In this document: piece by piece, positions 8,222 through 16,985 of the stretch
Layout: every line of letters begins with the position of its first letter
How positions within the stretch are numbered: position 1 is the first letter of the stretch
Source: Stenotrophomonas nitritireducens
GTDB lineage: Bacteria; Pseudomonadota; Gammaproteobacteria; Xanthomonadales; Xanthomonadaceae
DNA length: 64,000 nt
Reading direction: 5' to 3'
Assembly (NCBI RefSeq): GCF_001431425.1
Contig: NZ_LDJG01000003.1
Span: 124,001 to 188,000, forward strand
Translations under genes and position numbers: made by a program
The notes under the pieces: model-generated
What the model was told of the DNA's origin: nothing
Seen by the model: only the letters and a program-made list of their open reading frames with translations
The model's database searches: none

Positions 8222-9405
8222 TGGCCGCCGTCATGAACCTGCACGCCGCACGGCCGCCCGGGCTGGGCGAAGAGCAGCTCGCGTTCCGCGAGGCCGCGCG
8301 CGATTTCGCGCTGGCCGAGCTGGCCCCGCACGCGGCACGCTGGGATGCCGATGGCCTCTTCCCGCGCGAAGCCATCGCCAAGGCCGGCGAATTGGGCTTC
8401 TGCGGGCTTTACACGGACGAGGCCGCCGGCGGCAGCGGGCTGACCCGGCTGGACGCGGCCATCGTGTTCGAGGAACTGGCGGCGGTCGATCCGTCCACCG
8501 CCGCCTACATCAGCATCCACAACATGGCGACGTGGATGCTGACCGCACACGCGCGCCCCGCCCTGCGCGGCGCCTGGGGCGCGGCGCTGGCGAGCGGCGC
8601 GAAGCTGGCCTCGTACTGCCTGACCGAACCGGGCGCCGGCTCCGACGCGGCCTCGCTGAAGACGCGTGCCTTACGTGATGGCGCCGATTACGTGCTGGAT
8701 GGCAGCAAGGCTTTCATTTCCGGCGCCGGCGCGACCGACATGCTGGTGGTGATGGCGCGTACCGGCGGCGACGGCGCGCGCGGCATCAGCGCGTTCGCGG
8801 TGCCCGCCGATTCCCCCGGCATCACCTACGGGCGCAAGGAAGAAAAGCTCGGCTGGAACAGCCAGCCCACGCGCGGCATCACGTTCGAGAACGTGCGCGT
8901 TCCGGCGGCCAACCTCCTGGGTGAGGAAGGCGAAGGCTTCAGGATCGCGATGAAAGGGCTGGACGGCGGCCGCCTCAACATCGCCGCCTGCTCGCTGGGT
9001 GCAGCGCAGGGCGCACTGGACGCCGCGCGCCGCTACCTGGGCGAGCGCCGCCAGTTCGGCAAGCGGCTCGCCGAGTTCCAGGCGCTGCAGTTCAAGCTGG
9101 CCGACATGGCGACGCAGCTGGTCGCCGCGCGGCAGATGGTGCATACGGCGGCAAGCAAGCTCGATGCGCATACCCGCGATGCCACCGTCTGGTGCGCGAT
9201 GGCCAAGCGCTTCGCCACCGATGCCGGCTTTGCGATCTGCAACGACGCCCTGCAACTGCATGGCGGCTACGGCTACATCCGCGAATACCCGATCGAACGC
9301 CTGCTGCGCGACTGTCGCGTGCACCAGATCCTGGAAGGCACCAACGAAATCATGCGCGTGATCGTCGCGCGCCACCTGCTGGATACCGAAGAGGAATTGC
9401 GATGA
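8221..9405 (+). CDS. acyl-CoA dehydrogenase, probably isobutyryl-CoA dehydrogenase
   Basis: A 394-residue FAD acyl-CoA dehydrogenase. Family signatures are YCLTEPGAGSDA for FAD and substrate binding, ERRQFGKRL, LQLHGGYGYIREYPIERLLRD, and the C-terminal EGTNEIMR, whose Glu region holds the catalytic base in this subfamily. Its position between mmsA and the hydratase, hydrolase and mmsB genes points to isobutyryl-CoA, giving methacrylyl-CoA, although related enzymes also take other short branched acyl-CoAs. ATG 8221 overlaps the mmsA stop (TGATG). A second possible ATG is at 8233. Confidence 0.92.
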   Translation: MAAVMNLHAARPPGLGEEQLAFREAARDFALAELAPHAARWDADGLFPREAIAKAGELGFCGLYTDEAAGGSGLTRLDAAIVFEELAAVDPSTAAYISIHNMATWMLTAHARPALRGAWGAALASGAKLASYCLTEPGAGSDAASLKTRALRDGADYVLDGSKAFISGAGATDMLVVMARTGGDGARGISAFAVPADSPGITYGRKEEKLGWNSQPTRGITFENVRVPAANLLGEEGEGFRIAMKGLDGGRLNIAACSLGAAQGALDAARRYLGERRQFGKRLAEFQALQFKLADMATQLVAARQMVHTAASKLDAHTRDATVWCAMAKRFATDAGFAICNDALQLHGGYGYIREYPIERLLRDCRVHQILEGTNEIMRVIVARHLLDTEEELR

Positions 9406-10214
9406 GCACCGACGTCATCAAGCACTACCGCCGCCGCGAATGGGCGGGATTGAAACTGGATATTGATGGCCACACCGCCGTCGTCACCCTGTCCAACCCG
9501 CCGGCCAATACCTGGACGGTGCACAGCCTGGCGGCGCTGCGCGACCTGGTCAAGGCGCTGGACGAGGACCGCGACATCTACGCGCTGGTCGTCACCGGCG
9601 AAGGCGAAAAGTTCTTCTCCGCCGGGGCGGACCTCAAGCAGTTCACCGACGGCGACAAGGCGCTGGCACGCGAGGCCGCGCGCCGCTTCGGCGAGGCATT
9701 CGAGGCGCTGGCCGCGTTCCGTGGCGTGTCGATCGCCGCGATCAATGGCTACGCGATGGGCGGCGGGCTGGAATGCGCGCTGGCCTGCGACCTGCGCATC
9801 GCCGAGGAACAGGCGCAGATGGCGCTGCCCGAAGCAACGGTCGGCCTGCTCCCCTGCGCCGGCGGCACCCAGAACCTGCCGCGCCTGGTCGGCGAGGGCT
9901 GGGCCAAGCGGATGATCCTGCTGGGCGAGCGCATCGACGCCGCCACCGCGCTGCGGATCGGGCTGGTGGAGGACGTGACTCCCAGAGGCGAAGCGAAGGC
10001 GCGTGCGCTGGCCTGGGCGAAGCAGGCCGAGAAACAGAGCCCCAGCAGCGTGGCCGCGTGCAAGCGCCTGGTGCAGGCCACCCGCATGCAACACCACGCC
10101 ACCGCGCTGGTATCCGAGCGCGAGGCCTTCGTCGACCTGTTCGATCGCGCCGACCAGGCCGAAGGCGTCAACGCTTTCCTCGACAAGCGCGCCCCGCAAT
10201 GGAAGAACGCATGA
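9402..10214 (+). CDS. enoyl-CoA hydratase
   Basis: A 270-residue crotonase-fold protein. It has the oxyanion-hole segments SAGADLKQF and NGYAMGGGLECALACDLRIA, and a Glu in the LPEATVGLLPCAGGTQ stretch at the usual catalytic position. In this operon it should hydrate methacrylyl-CoA to 3-hydroxyisobutyryl-CoA. The start overlaps the dehydrogenase stop as ATGA, so coupling is tight. The N-terminal 20 residues (KHYRRREWAGLKLD) are a little longer than in many crotonases. Confidence 0.9.
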   Translation: MSTDVIKHYRRREWAGLKLDIDGHTAVVTLSNPPANTWTVHSLAALRDLVKALDEDRDIYALVVTGEGEKFFSAGADLKQFTDGDKALAREAARRFGEAFEALAAFRGVSIAAINGYAMGGGLECALACDLRIAEEQAQMALPEATVGLLPCAGGTQNLPRLVGEGWAKRMILLGERIDAATALRIGLVEDVTPRGEAKARALAWAKQAEKQSPSSVAACKRLVQATRMQHHATALVSEREAFVDLFDRADQAEGVNAFLDKRAPQWKNA

Positions 10215-11383
10215 ACGCCACCGCCGAGGCACCGGCTTCCGAACCGTGCGTGCTGTTCGAGGAGCGCCCCACCGGCAACGGCATGCGCCTCGGCATCGCC
10301 ACCCTGAACGCGCCGAAGACGCTCAACGGCCTGTCCCTGGAAATGGTGCGACTGCTGGACGCGCAGCTGGTGCAATGGGCCGGCGACGACGGCATCGCAC
10401 TGGTCGTCCTGCAGGGCGCGGGCGAAAAAGCCTTCTGCGCAGGCGGTGACCTGCACGGCCTGTACCGCGGCATGCGCGAGCACCAGCAGCGCGATCGCTG
10501 GGAAGGCGATGCCTTTGCCGACCCCCGCGGCAACCCGCACGCCGAAGCCTTCTTCGCGACCGAATACCGCCTCGACCACCGCATCCATACCTATCCCAAG
10601 CCGGTGCTGTGCTGGGGCCATGGCATCGTGATGGGCGGCGGCATCGGCCTGATGTCGGGGGCCAGCCATCGCGTGGTCAGCGAGCGCTCGAAACTGGCCT
10701 TCCCGGAAATCACCGTCGGCCTGTTTCCCGACGTGGGCGGCAGCTGGCTGCTGCAGCGCGTGCCGCAGCGCGCCGGCCTGTTCCTGGCCCTGACCGGCGC
10801 GCCGCTGGATGCGGGCGATGCCATCCACGCCGGCATGGCCGACGTGTTCGTGCCGGAGGCGCGGCGCGCCGAGGTGTTCGACACGCTGGCCGCCGAAGCG
10901 TGGACGCTCGACGGCGCACGCGCGCAGCTCGAGGCCCTGCTCGCCCGCTTCGCGCAGCCGACCGCGCCTGGACCGTTGCAGCGCCATGCGCAGACCATCG
11001 CCGACGTCTGCGCGCACGACACGCTGGAAGCCATCGTCGACGCCATCGCCGCACTCGATGCCGGCGAAGACCCGTGGCTGCACAACGCGCAGGCCACGCT
11101 GGCCGCTGGATCGCCCGGCTCGGCGCGGCTGGGTTACGAGCTGCAGCAGCGCGCCGCCACGCTGTCGCTGGCCGGGGTGTTCCGCCTCGAATACGTCGCC
11201 GCCCTGCACTGCGCCGCGCACGGCGATTTCGCCGAGGGCATCCGCGCCCTGCTGATCGACAAGGACCGCACCCCACGCTGGCAGCCGGCGACACTGGCCG
11301 CCGCCACGGCGGGCTGGGCGCAGGCGTTCTTCGCCGCGCCGTGGCCGGCCGACGCCCATCCACTGGCCGACCTCGGCCGCTGA
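10211..11383 (+). CDS. 3-hydroxyisobutyryl-CoA hydrolase
   Basis: A 390-residue crotonase-superfamily protein, about 120 residues longer than a simple hydratase, as expected for HIBCH-type hydrolases. Motifs include FCAGGDLHGLY, the oxyanion segment GHGIVMGGGIGLMSGASHRV, and PEITVGLFPDVGGSWLL with the acidic residues typical of the hydrolases. The reaction releases free 3-hydroxyisobutyrate from its CoA ester, which the next gene oxidises. It overlaps the hydratase gene by 4 nt. Confidence 0.9.
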   Translation: MNATAEAPASEPCVLFEERPTGNGMRLGIATLNAPKTLNGLSLEMVRLLDAQLVQWAGDDGIALVVLQGAGEKAFCAGGDLHGLYRGMREHQQRDRWEGDAFADPRGNPHAEAFFATEYRLDHRIHTYPKPVLCWGHGIVMGGGIGLMSGASHRVVSERSKLAFPEITVGLFPDVGGSWLLQRVPQRAGLFLALTGAPLDAGDAIHAGMADVFVPEARRAEVFDTLAAEAWTLDGARAQLEALLARFAQPTAPGPLQRHAQTIADVCAHDTLEAIVDAIAALDAGEDPWLHNAQATLAAGSPGSARLGYELQQRAATLSLAGVFRLEYVAALHCAAHGDFAEGIRALLIDKDRTPRWQPATLAAATAGWAQAFFAAPWPADAHPLADLGR

Positions 11384-11396
11384 CGGAGAACCCCTT

Positions 11397-12287
11397 ATGT
11401 CCCGCATCGCCTTCATCGGTCTCGGCAACATGGGCGGGCCGATGGCCGCCAACCTGCTCAAGGCCGGCCACGTGCTGCGCGTGTTCGACCTCGCGCCTGC
11501 CGCGGTAGCCGCCGCCGTCTCTGCCGGCGCCAGCGCGGCGTCCAGCGCCATCGAGGCGGTGGCGGACGCCGAGGTCGTGATCTCGATGCTGCCGGCCAGC
11601 CGCCACGTCGAAGGGCTGTACCTCGGCGACGCCGGCCTGCTGGCGAAGATTCCCACCGGCGCGCTGGTCATTGATTGCAGCACCATTGCCCCGGCTTCCG
11701 CGCGCAAGGTCGCCGAGGCCGCCGCCGCCCGCGGCCTGGCCATGATCGACGCGCCGGTCTCCGGCGGCACCGCTGGCGCAGCGGCCGGCACCCTGACCTT
11801 CATCGTCGGCGGCAGCGCCGAGGCGCTCGAACGCGCGCATCCCGTGCTGTCGGCGATGGGCAAGAACATCTTCCACATGGGCGACGCCGGTGCGGGACAG
11901 GTCGCCAAGCTGTGCAACAACATGGCGCTGGGCGTGATCATGGCGGCCACCGGCGAGGCCATCGCGCTGGGCGTGGCGCACGGGCTGGACGCCAGGGCGC
12001 TGTCGCAGATGATGGCGGTGAGCACCAGCCGCAGCTGGGCCACCGAGGTCTGCAACCCATGGCCCGGCGTGCTGGAGAACGCACCTGCCTCGCGCGGCTA
12101 CAGCGGCGGCTTCGGCAACGACCTGATGCTCAAGGACCTCGGACTGGCCGCCGAGGCGGCGATGGGCACGGGCGCGTCGATCCCGCTGGGCGAGCTGGCG
12201 CGCAACCTGTACGCGATGAACAGCCGGCAGGGCAACGGCGAGCTGGATTTCTCCAGCGTGATCAAGCTGGTGGCGAAGGACGCATGA
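11397..12287 (+). CDS. mmsB: 3-hydroxyisobutyrate dehydrogenase
   Basis: A 296-residue beta-hydroxyacid dehydrogenase. It begins with the NAD-binding [19 protein letters not shown], followed by [18 protein letters not shown] and the catalytic-Lys segment [11 protein letters not shown]. It oxidises 3-hydroxyisobutyrate to methylmalonate semialdehyde, the substrate of MmsA, so the operon is a full path from isobutyryl-CoA to propionyl-CoA. A GGAGAACC site precedes the ATG. The stop overlaps the next gene as ATGA. Confidence 0.95.
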   Translation: MSRIAFIGLGNMGGPMAANLLKAGHVLRVFDLAPAAVAAAVSAGASAASSAIEAVADAEVVISMLPASRHVEGLYLGDAGLLAKIPTGALVIDCSTIAPASARKVAEAAAARGLAMIDAPVSGGTAGAAAGTLTFIVGGSAEALERAHPVLSAMGKNIFHMGDAGAGQVAKLCNNMALGVIMAATGEAIALGVAHGLDARALSQMMAVSTSRSWATEVCNPWPGVLENAPASRGYSGGFGNDLMLKDLGLAAEAAMGTGASIPLGELARNLYAMNSRQGNGELDFSSVIKLVAKDA

Positions 12288-12943
12288 ACGCCACCCGCGA
12301 GAAACTGGTGCTTCCGGGCGGCGGCGACAAGCTGCTGCTCCATTCCTGCTGCGCGCCATGCTCGGGCGAGCTGATGGAAGCGTTCGTGGAATCGGGCATC
12401 GACTACACGATCTTCTTCTACAACCCCAACATCCACCCGCTCAAGGAATACGAGCTGCGCAAGCAGGAGAACATCCGCTTCGCGCAGAAGCATGGCGTGC
12501 CGTTCGTCGATGCGGACTACGACACCGACAACTGGTTCGCCCGCGCCAAGGGCATGGAGAACGAGCCCGAGCGCGGCATCCGCTGCACCATGTGCTTCGA
12601 CATGCGCTTCGAGCGCAGCGCGCTCTACGCACACGAGCATGGCTTCCAGGTGATGACCAGTTCGCTGGGCATCTCGCGCTGGAAGAACATGGCGCAGATC
12701 AACGACTGCGGGCATCGCGCGGCCGCACCTTACCAAGGCCTGCTCTACTGGGACTACAACTGGCGCAAGGGCGGCGGAAGTTCTCGCATGATCGAGATCA
12801 GCAAACGCGAGAACTTCTACCAGCAGGAGTACTGCGGCTGCGTCTATTCGTTGCGCGACAGCAACCGCCACCGCCGCGACCAGGGCCGCGACAAGATCCG
12901 ACTCGGGGTTAAGTTCTACGGCGCCGAGGACACCGAAGGATGA
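12284..12943 (+). CDS. queH: epoxyqueuosine reductase QueH
   Basis: A 219-residue DUF208-family protein that reduces epoxyqueuosine in tRNA, the last step of queuosine synthesis, in place of QueG. The metal-binding cysteines are visible: [10 protein letters not shown] near residue 20, RCTMCFDMR in the middle, and [10 protein letters not shown] near the end. The strain needs no QueG in this window, and QueH does not use cobalamin whereas QueG does. It overlaps mmsB by 4 nt and so may come under the upstream B12 riboswitch, which is unexpected for valine breakdown but logical for a B12-independent QueG substitute. Confidence 0.92.
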   Translation: MNATREKLVLPGGGDKLLLHSCCAPCSGELMEAFVESGIDYTIFFYNPNIHPLKEYELRKQENIRFAQKHGVPFVDADYDTDNWFARAKGMENEPERGIRCTMCFDMRFERSALYAHEHGFQVMTSSLGISRWKNMAQINDCGHRAAAPYQGLLYWDYNWRKGGGSSRMIEISKRENFYQQEYCGCVYSLRDSNRHRRDQGRDKIRLGVKFYGAEDTEG

Positions 12944-12983
12944 TCCTGCGCGGCGCCCCACTACCGTTGCCGGTACGGAGCTG

Positions 12984-13238
12984 ATGGCAAAGCCCACCTA
13001 TCTGGTCACGGTGGTGTACCGGGGCAAAGAAGCGCTGTTCCGCGACTTTCTGAAACAGGAACGACATCAGCGCCAATCCGGTATTGAAACCATCCTGCCT
13101 GCCGAGGAACTGGCTTTCATCGAACCCGTCCGCGCGAGCAACCGACGCGAAGCCCTGGTTCTGGCCAGGGCACTCCACCCGGGGCACGATATCGCGCCTC
13201 GAATCGTCAAGCGGGCGGCACGGCCTGGCCGGGGATGA
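12984..13238 (+). CDS. small hypothetical protein
   Basis: An 84-residue basic protein beginning MAKPTYLVTVVYRGKEALF, preceded by GGAG 7 nt upstream. It has no signal peptide or membrane segment. It follows queH by 40 bp in the same direction and may be the last gene of that transcript. I do not recognise its family. Confidence 0.5.
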   Translation: MAKPTYLVTVVYRGKEALFRDFLKQERHQRQSGIETILPAEELAFIEPVRASNRREALVLARALHPGHDIAPRIVKRAARPGRG

Positions 13239-13246
13239 ATCGAAAT

Positions 13247-13267
13247 TGGGCAACCGCTGGTTGCCCA
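13247..13267. repeat. inverted repeat after the queH transcript
   Basis: TGGGCAACC and GGTTGCCCA (9 bp each) flank a 3-nt loop. There is no T-run, so it is a weak terminator candidate between convergent genes. Confidence 0.45.
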
Positions 13268-13359
13268 TGCCCGTCCTTGTGCAAGGCCCGCTCATGCGGA
13301 CATACGGACCATTGCTTTGGGGGACACTGCGGAACGGTGAAGATGCCCCGCTCGGCACA

Positions 13360-14262
13360 TCATGCGTGCCCGGGGTGGCTGCGAGCGCGGTAGTTCTCCG
13401 CCCATTCCACGGACTGGGCGATGCCTCCGAACGGAAAGAAATGCAGGTTCACCTTTCCGTGCGCTTCCGTCAGGCCATTGGCCAGGCGATCGACAAACAG
13501 GTCCGGCCCGGCCGTGCCAAGCAGCTTGCCGATCGAGATACCGTACTTGGACCAGATCGATGCGCTTGCACTGACACCGCACATGGCCGCGTAACGTACC
13601 AGTACCGCCACACCTGCAGGACCTGGCACGCCCACGCGTACCGGATGCTCGATGCCAAGCTCGCGCAATGCCTCCAGCCAAGCCACTACGGCGTCGGCAT
13701 CAAACCCGAACTGCGTGACGATCAGCGGCGTCATGCCACGGCCTTCGATGCTGCGGCACTTGCGTGCAAGCACCTCCCAGCGAGTCGCCTCGCCCATCAC
13801 CGGATGACCTTCCGGGTGTCCGCCCACCCCGAGGAACTTGATGCCCGCACGTTCGAACACACCGGTTTCAATAAGCGAGGCGCTGTCGGGAAACGGCCCC
13901 TTGGGGCGGGACGAATCGCCGGCGATCACGAAGCACCGCTCAGCCCCGGCCTCGGCAACCGCGCGCGCGACGAACGACTCCAGTTCAGCGAGCGAGGCGA
14001 TGCGCCGTGCCGGGACATGCAGCATGGGCTCGAAGCCGAGTCCACGAACCGCAGCGGCTGCGCTCAACCGCGCATCGTCGTCTTCGCCCGGCAGATTGGG
14101 AATGAACATGGTTGAGCCGGGAGCCATCCGGGGTGCCACTGCGGCCAGCGCAGGAATTGATCTGGCGCTTACTTCCAGTGAATAGCCGTCGATGATGGGT
14201 CTGGCAAGGCCGGGCATATCGGAAGGCCGCGCGAGCGGGCTGCGCCCGGTGTTGCCATTCAT
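13360..14262 (-). CDS. methylenetetrahydrofolate reductase-like protein
   Basis: A 300-residue MetF-fold flavoprotein: DGYSLEVSARSIPAL (substrate and FAD end of the barrel), a Rossmann-like CFVIAGDSSRPKGPF, VGGHPEGHPV, LIVTQFGFDADAV and VGVPGPAG, all in the family order. It would reduce methylene-THF to 5-methyl-THF or act on a related folate. It overlaps the MetR-like regulator gene by 4 nt and sits beside the MesX-MesD methionine synthase genes, so it may help supply their methyl group. It is divergent enough from typical MetF that a specialised role is possible. Confidence 0.8.
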   Translation of the reverse strand: MNGNTGRSPLARPSDMPGLARPIIDGYSLEVSARSIPALAAVAPRMAPGSTMFIPNLPGEDDDARLSAAAAVRGLGFEPMLHVPARRIASLAELESFVARAVAEAGAERCFVIAGDSSRPKGPFPDSASLIETGVFERAGIKFLGVGGHPEGHPVMGEATRWEVLARKCRSIEGRGMTPLIVTQFGFDADAVVAWLEALRELGIEHPVRVGVPGPAGVAVLVRYAAMCGVSASASIWSKYGISIGKLLGTAGPDLFVDRLANGLTEAHGKVNLHFFPFGGIAQSVEWAENYRARSHPGHA

Positions 14263-15176
14263 CGCCTGGCACCCGGCCGGGCGGCAGCGACCGCGGCCGG
14301 GTGCCGGGCCAGGTCGATGAAGGCCCGCACGTAGTCGATGCCGGTGTCCGCCTCACGCGCGCCAAGGAATATCTGCTTGGCGATGCCGCGTGCGCCCAGC
14401 CGCACCGGCACCACCTCCATCCTGCTCGCATACTCCTCCACCAACCAGCGGGGCAGCGCGGCCACACCGCGGCGGCTGGCCACCATCTGCACCATGATGT
14501 CGGTCGTTTCGATGGTCTTGTGCCGCCGTGGCGTCACGCCGGCGGGCAGCAGGAATTGGCTGTAGATGTCCAGTCGCTCGATATCCACGGGGTAGCTGAT
14601 CAGGATCTCCCGGGTCAGCTGCTGGGGCTTGACGTAAGTTGCCGACGCCAGGGGGTGATCCCTGGCCACGACCAGCACCTGCTCGTAGTCGAATACGGGC
14701 TCGAACTTCAGGCCCGGTTTGTACAGCGGGTCGGGGGTGACCAGCAGGTCGATCTCGTAGCCGAACAGCGCGCCGATCCCGCCGAACTGGAACTTCTGCC
14801 TGACGTCCACATCCACGTCCGGCCATGCGGCCAGATAGGGCGACACCACCTTGAGCAGCCACTGGTAGCAGGGATGGCATTCCATGCCGATGCGCAGCGC
14901 TCCACGCTCCCCCTGAGCGAACTGGTCCAGGCGCTCTTCGGCCAGGTCCAGCTGCGGCAGCACACGGTTCGCCACCGCCAGCAGGTATTGGCCGGCCTGG
15001 GTGAGACGCAGGCTTCGGCCTTCGCGCAGCCAGATATCCGTGCCCAGTTGCTGCTCCAGCTTCCGGATGCTGTGGCTCAACGCCGATTGGGTCAGATTCA
15101 ATACGCCCGCCGCGGCCGTCAGCGAGCCCTGCTTTTCGACCTGCTGGACGATGTTGAGGTGGATGCGCTCAAGCAT
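14259..15176 (-). CDS. MetR-like LysR-family regulator
   Basis: A 305-residue LysR regulator. The helix-turn-helix lies in residues 15-60 (GSLTAAAGVLNLTQSALSHS). The effector domain closely follows MetR: MECHPCYQWL, FDYEQVLVVARDHPLA, YPVDIERLDIYSQFLLPAGV and MVASRRGVAALPRWLVEEY. MetR responds to homocysteine and activates methionine genes. ATG 15176 was preferred to a TTG 15 nt upstream. The gene is divergent from the FMN reductase-MesX-MesD genes and co-transcribed with the MetF-like gene, so it probably controls both directions. Confidence 0.85.
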   Translation of the reverse strand: MLERIHLNIVQQVEKQGSLTAAAGVLNLTQSALSHSIRKLEQQLGTDIWLREGRSLRLTQAGQYLLAVANRVLPQLDLAEERLDQFAQGERGALRIGMECHPCYQWLLKVVSPYLAAWPDVDVDVRQKFQFGGIGALFGYEIDLLVTPDPLYKPGLKFEPVFDYEQVLVVARDHPLASATYVKPQQLTREILISYPVDIERLDIYSQFLLPAGVTPRRHKTIETTDIMVQMVASRRGVAALPRWLVEEYASRMEVVPVRLGARGIAKQIFLGAREADTGIDYVRAFIDLARHPAAVAAARPGARR

Positions 15177-15182
15177 ATTTAT

Positions 15183-15201
15183 GAATTCCAATCATGGATT
15201 C
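15183..15201. promoter_or_regulatory. dyad in the divergent methionine promoter, candidate MetR-type operator
   Basis: GAATTCCA-ATCA-TGGATTC is an almost perfect dyad, one base short on the right arm, lying 7 bp upstream of the regulator ATG in the 129-bp gap between divergent genes. LysR regulators bind such sites. TGAA half-sites also occur at 15182 and 15203. Confidence 0.45.
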
Positions 15202-15305
15202 TTGAATTAATACCATTTTACCTCATCGAACCTCATGGCTAGGATCGACTTTCGGCATCCATTCCCCCTCGGCTGCCGGACGAACCCGCTACATGAAAGG
15301 CGAAA

Positions 15306-15893
15306 ATGACACCCCCATTTCCACTACGCGTCGTTGCGGTCTCCGGCGGACTGCAACGGCCTTCCAGGGCTGCGACGCTGGCTGAGCATCTATCGGACCT
15401 GATCGCAGCGAAGATCCCCTGCCAACGCCACCTGATCGAGCTCGGCCAACTCGCCCCCCAGCTCGCCGGTACGGTCAGGCGCAGCCAATTGCCCGACACG
15501 GTGGAGCGGGAGCTCGCAGCGGTCGAACAGGCCGATGTCCTGGTAGTGGCCACGCCGGTCTACCGTGGCTCCTACACCGGGCTGTTCAAGCACTTCTTCG
15601 ACTTCATTGACCAGGACGCCCTGGTCGATATGCCGGTCCTGCTCGCTGCCACCGGCGGCAGCGAGCGCCATGCGCTGATGATCGACCATCAACTGAGGCC
15701 ACTGTTCAGCTTCTTCCAGGCGCGCACCCTGCCGCTGGGCGTATACGCGACCGACAGGGATTTCGCAGGCGACAGCCTGCGCAACGACGACCTGATCCAA
15801 CGCGCCAGGCTGGCGGTCGAACGGGCCTTGCCGGTGCTCGACCTGACCTGTCACGCAAGAACCCGCGCCACCGGGAACGTCGCAGCCGCCTGA
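15306..15893 (+). CDS. NAD(P)H-dependent FMN reductase (MsuE/SsuE-like)
   Basis: A 195-residue flavodoxin-like reductase. It has the FMN-phosphate loop VSGGLQRPSRAATL at the N-terminus, the TPVYRGSYTGLFKHFFDFID signature, and LAATGGSERHALMIDHQLRP. These enzymes supply reduced flavin to a partner oxygenase. The adjacent mesX is needed, with oxygen, by the MesD methionine synthase, so this reductase could feed FMNH2 to MesX. That link is an inference from gene order. Confidence 0.88.
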   Translation: MTPPFPLRVVAVSGGLQRPSRAATLAEHLSDLIAAKIPCQRHLIELGQLAPQLAGTVRRSQLPDTVERELAAVEQADVLVVATPVYRGSYTGLFKHFFDFIDQDALVDMPVLLAATGGSERHALMIDHQLRPLFSFFQARTLPLGVYATDRDFAGDSLRNDDLIQRARLAVERALPVLDLTCHARTRATGNVAAA

Positions 15894-15972
15894 AAGCCTC
15901 TCCTCCCCGCGCACCGGATCAGCATGACGCTGTGCCGGACTCCACCCGCAGAACCCACGGTAACGGGCCGCC

Positions 15973-16956
15973 ATGAAAGAAAACTTCGAATTCAGCATCA
16001 AGCGCATCTGCTTCGATGAAAACTACCAGCCCTCGGACAGCACCCGCCTGACCACCAACTTCGCCAATCTGGCCAGGGGCATCAGCCGCCAGGAAAACCT
16101 GCGCAATACGTTGAAGATGATCGACAACCGCTTCAACAGCCTCGCCGACTGGGACAATCCCACCGGGGATCGCTATGCCGTCGAGCTGGAGATCATCTCC
16201 GTCGAGATGGACGTGGGCGCCCATGGCGCGGCCGCCGCCTTCCCGCTGATCGAGATACTGAAGACCACCATCGTCGACGGCAGAACCGGAGCGCGCATCG
16301 AGGGCATTGCCGGGAACAACTTCTCCTCCTACGTGCGTGACTACGACTTCAGCGTGCTGTTGCCGGCGTACAACAGCACCCGGCCGGTGTTCGGCACGCC
16401 GGAGGATTTCGGCGACCTGCACGGCAAGCTGTTCAAGCACTTCGTGAGCTCCGACGCCTACAAGGCCCATTTCGGGAAGCCGCCGGTGATCTGCATCAGC
16501 GCATCGAGCAGCAGGATCTACCTGCGCACCGCGAACCAGCACCCGGTGCTGGGCGTGGAGTACCTGCAGAACGAGCTCTCCTCGACCGATCACTATTTCG
16601 CGAAGATGGGCATGCAGGTGCGCTTCTTCATGCCGCCGAACGGCGTTGCGCCGCTGGCCTTCTATTTCTTCGGCGACCTGCTCGGCGACTACACGGACCT
16701 GGAGCTGATCGGCACCATCAGCACGATGGAGACTTTCCAGAAGATCTACCGGCCGGAGATCTACAACGCCAACTCGGCCGCCGGGAGCGTCTATCAGCCC
16801 AGCTTGAAGCACCAGGACTACTCCCTGACCAAGATCGTCTATGACCGCGAGGAACGCAGCCAGCTGGCCGTCAAGCAAGGAAAATTCACGGAAGAGAACT
16901 TCATCACCCCATACCGCCAGACGCTTGAGCGGTGGGCCGCCAACTGCGCGCTCTGA
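15973..16956 (+). CDS. mesX: MesX (DUF1852), partner of the oxygen-linked methionine synthase
   Basis: A 327-residue DUF1852 protein beginning MKENFEFSIKRICFDENYQP, with RYAVELEIISVEMDVG and YFFGDLLGDYTDLELIGTIS. MesX is known from work on folate-independent methionine synthases as a protein required by MesD. Its chemistry is poorly defined but depends on oxygen. The order FMN reductase, mesX, mesD on one strand with short gaps (79 and 29 bp) suggests one transcript. Confidence 0.9.
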   Translation: MKENFEFSIKRICFDENYQPSDSTRLTTNFANLARGISRQENLRNTLKMIDNRFNSLADWDNPTGDRYAVELEIISVEMDVGAHGAAAAFPLIEILKTTIVDGRTGARIEGIAGNNFSSYVRDYDFSVLLPAYNSTRPVFGTPEDFGDLHGKLFKHFVSSDAYKAHFGKPPVICISASSSRIYLRTANQHPVLGVEYLQNELSSTDHYFAKMGMQVRFFMPPNGVAPLAFYFFGDLLGDYTDLELIGTISTMETFQKIYRPEIYNANSAAGSVYQPSLKHQDYSLTKIVYDREERSQLAVKQGKFTEENFITPYRQTLERWAANCAL

Positions 16957-16985
16957 CCATCACCCGGAACAAGAAACCACCCGTC

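Noticed and set aside
10211..11383. Second enoyl-CoA hydratase
   Set aside because: Extra length and sequence around the oxyanion hole fit 3-hydroxyisobutyryl-CoA hydrolase, the missing step between the hydratase and mmsB.
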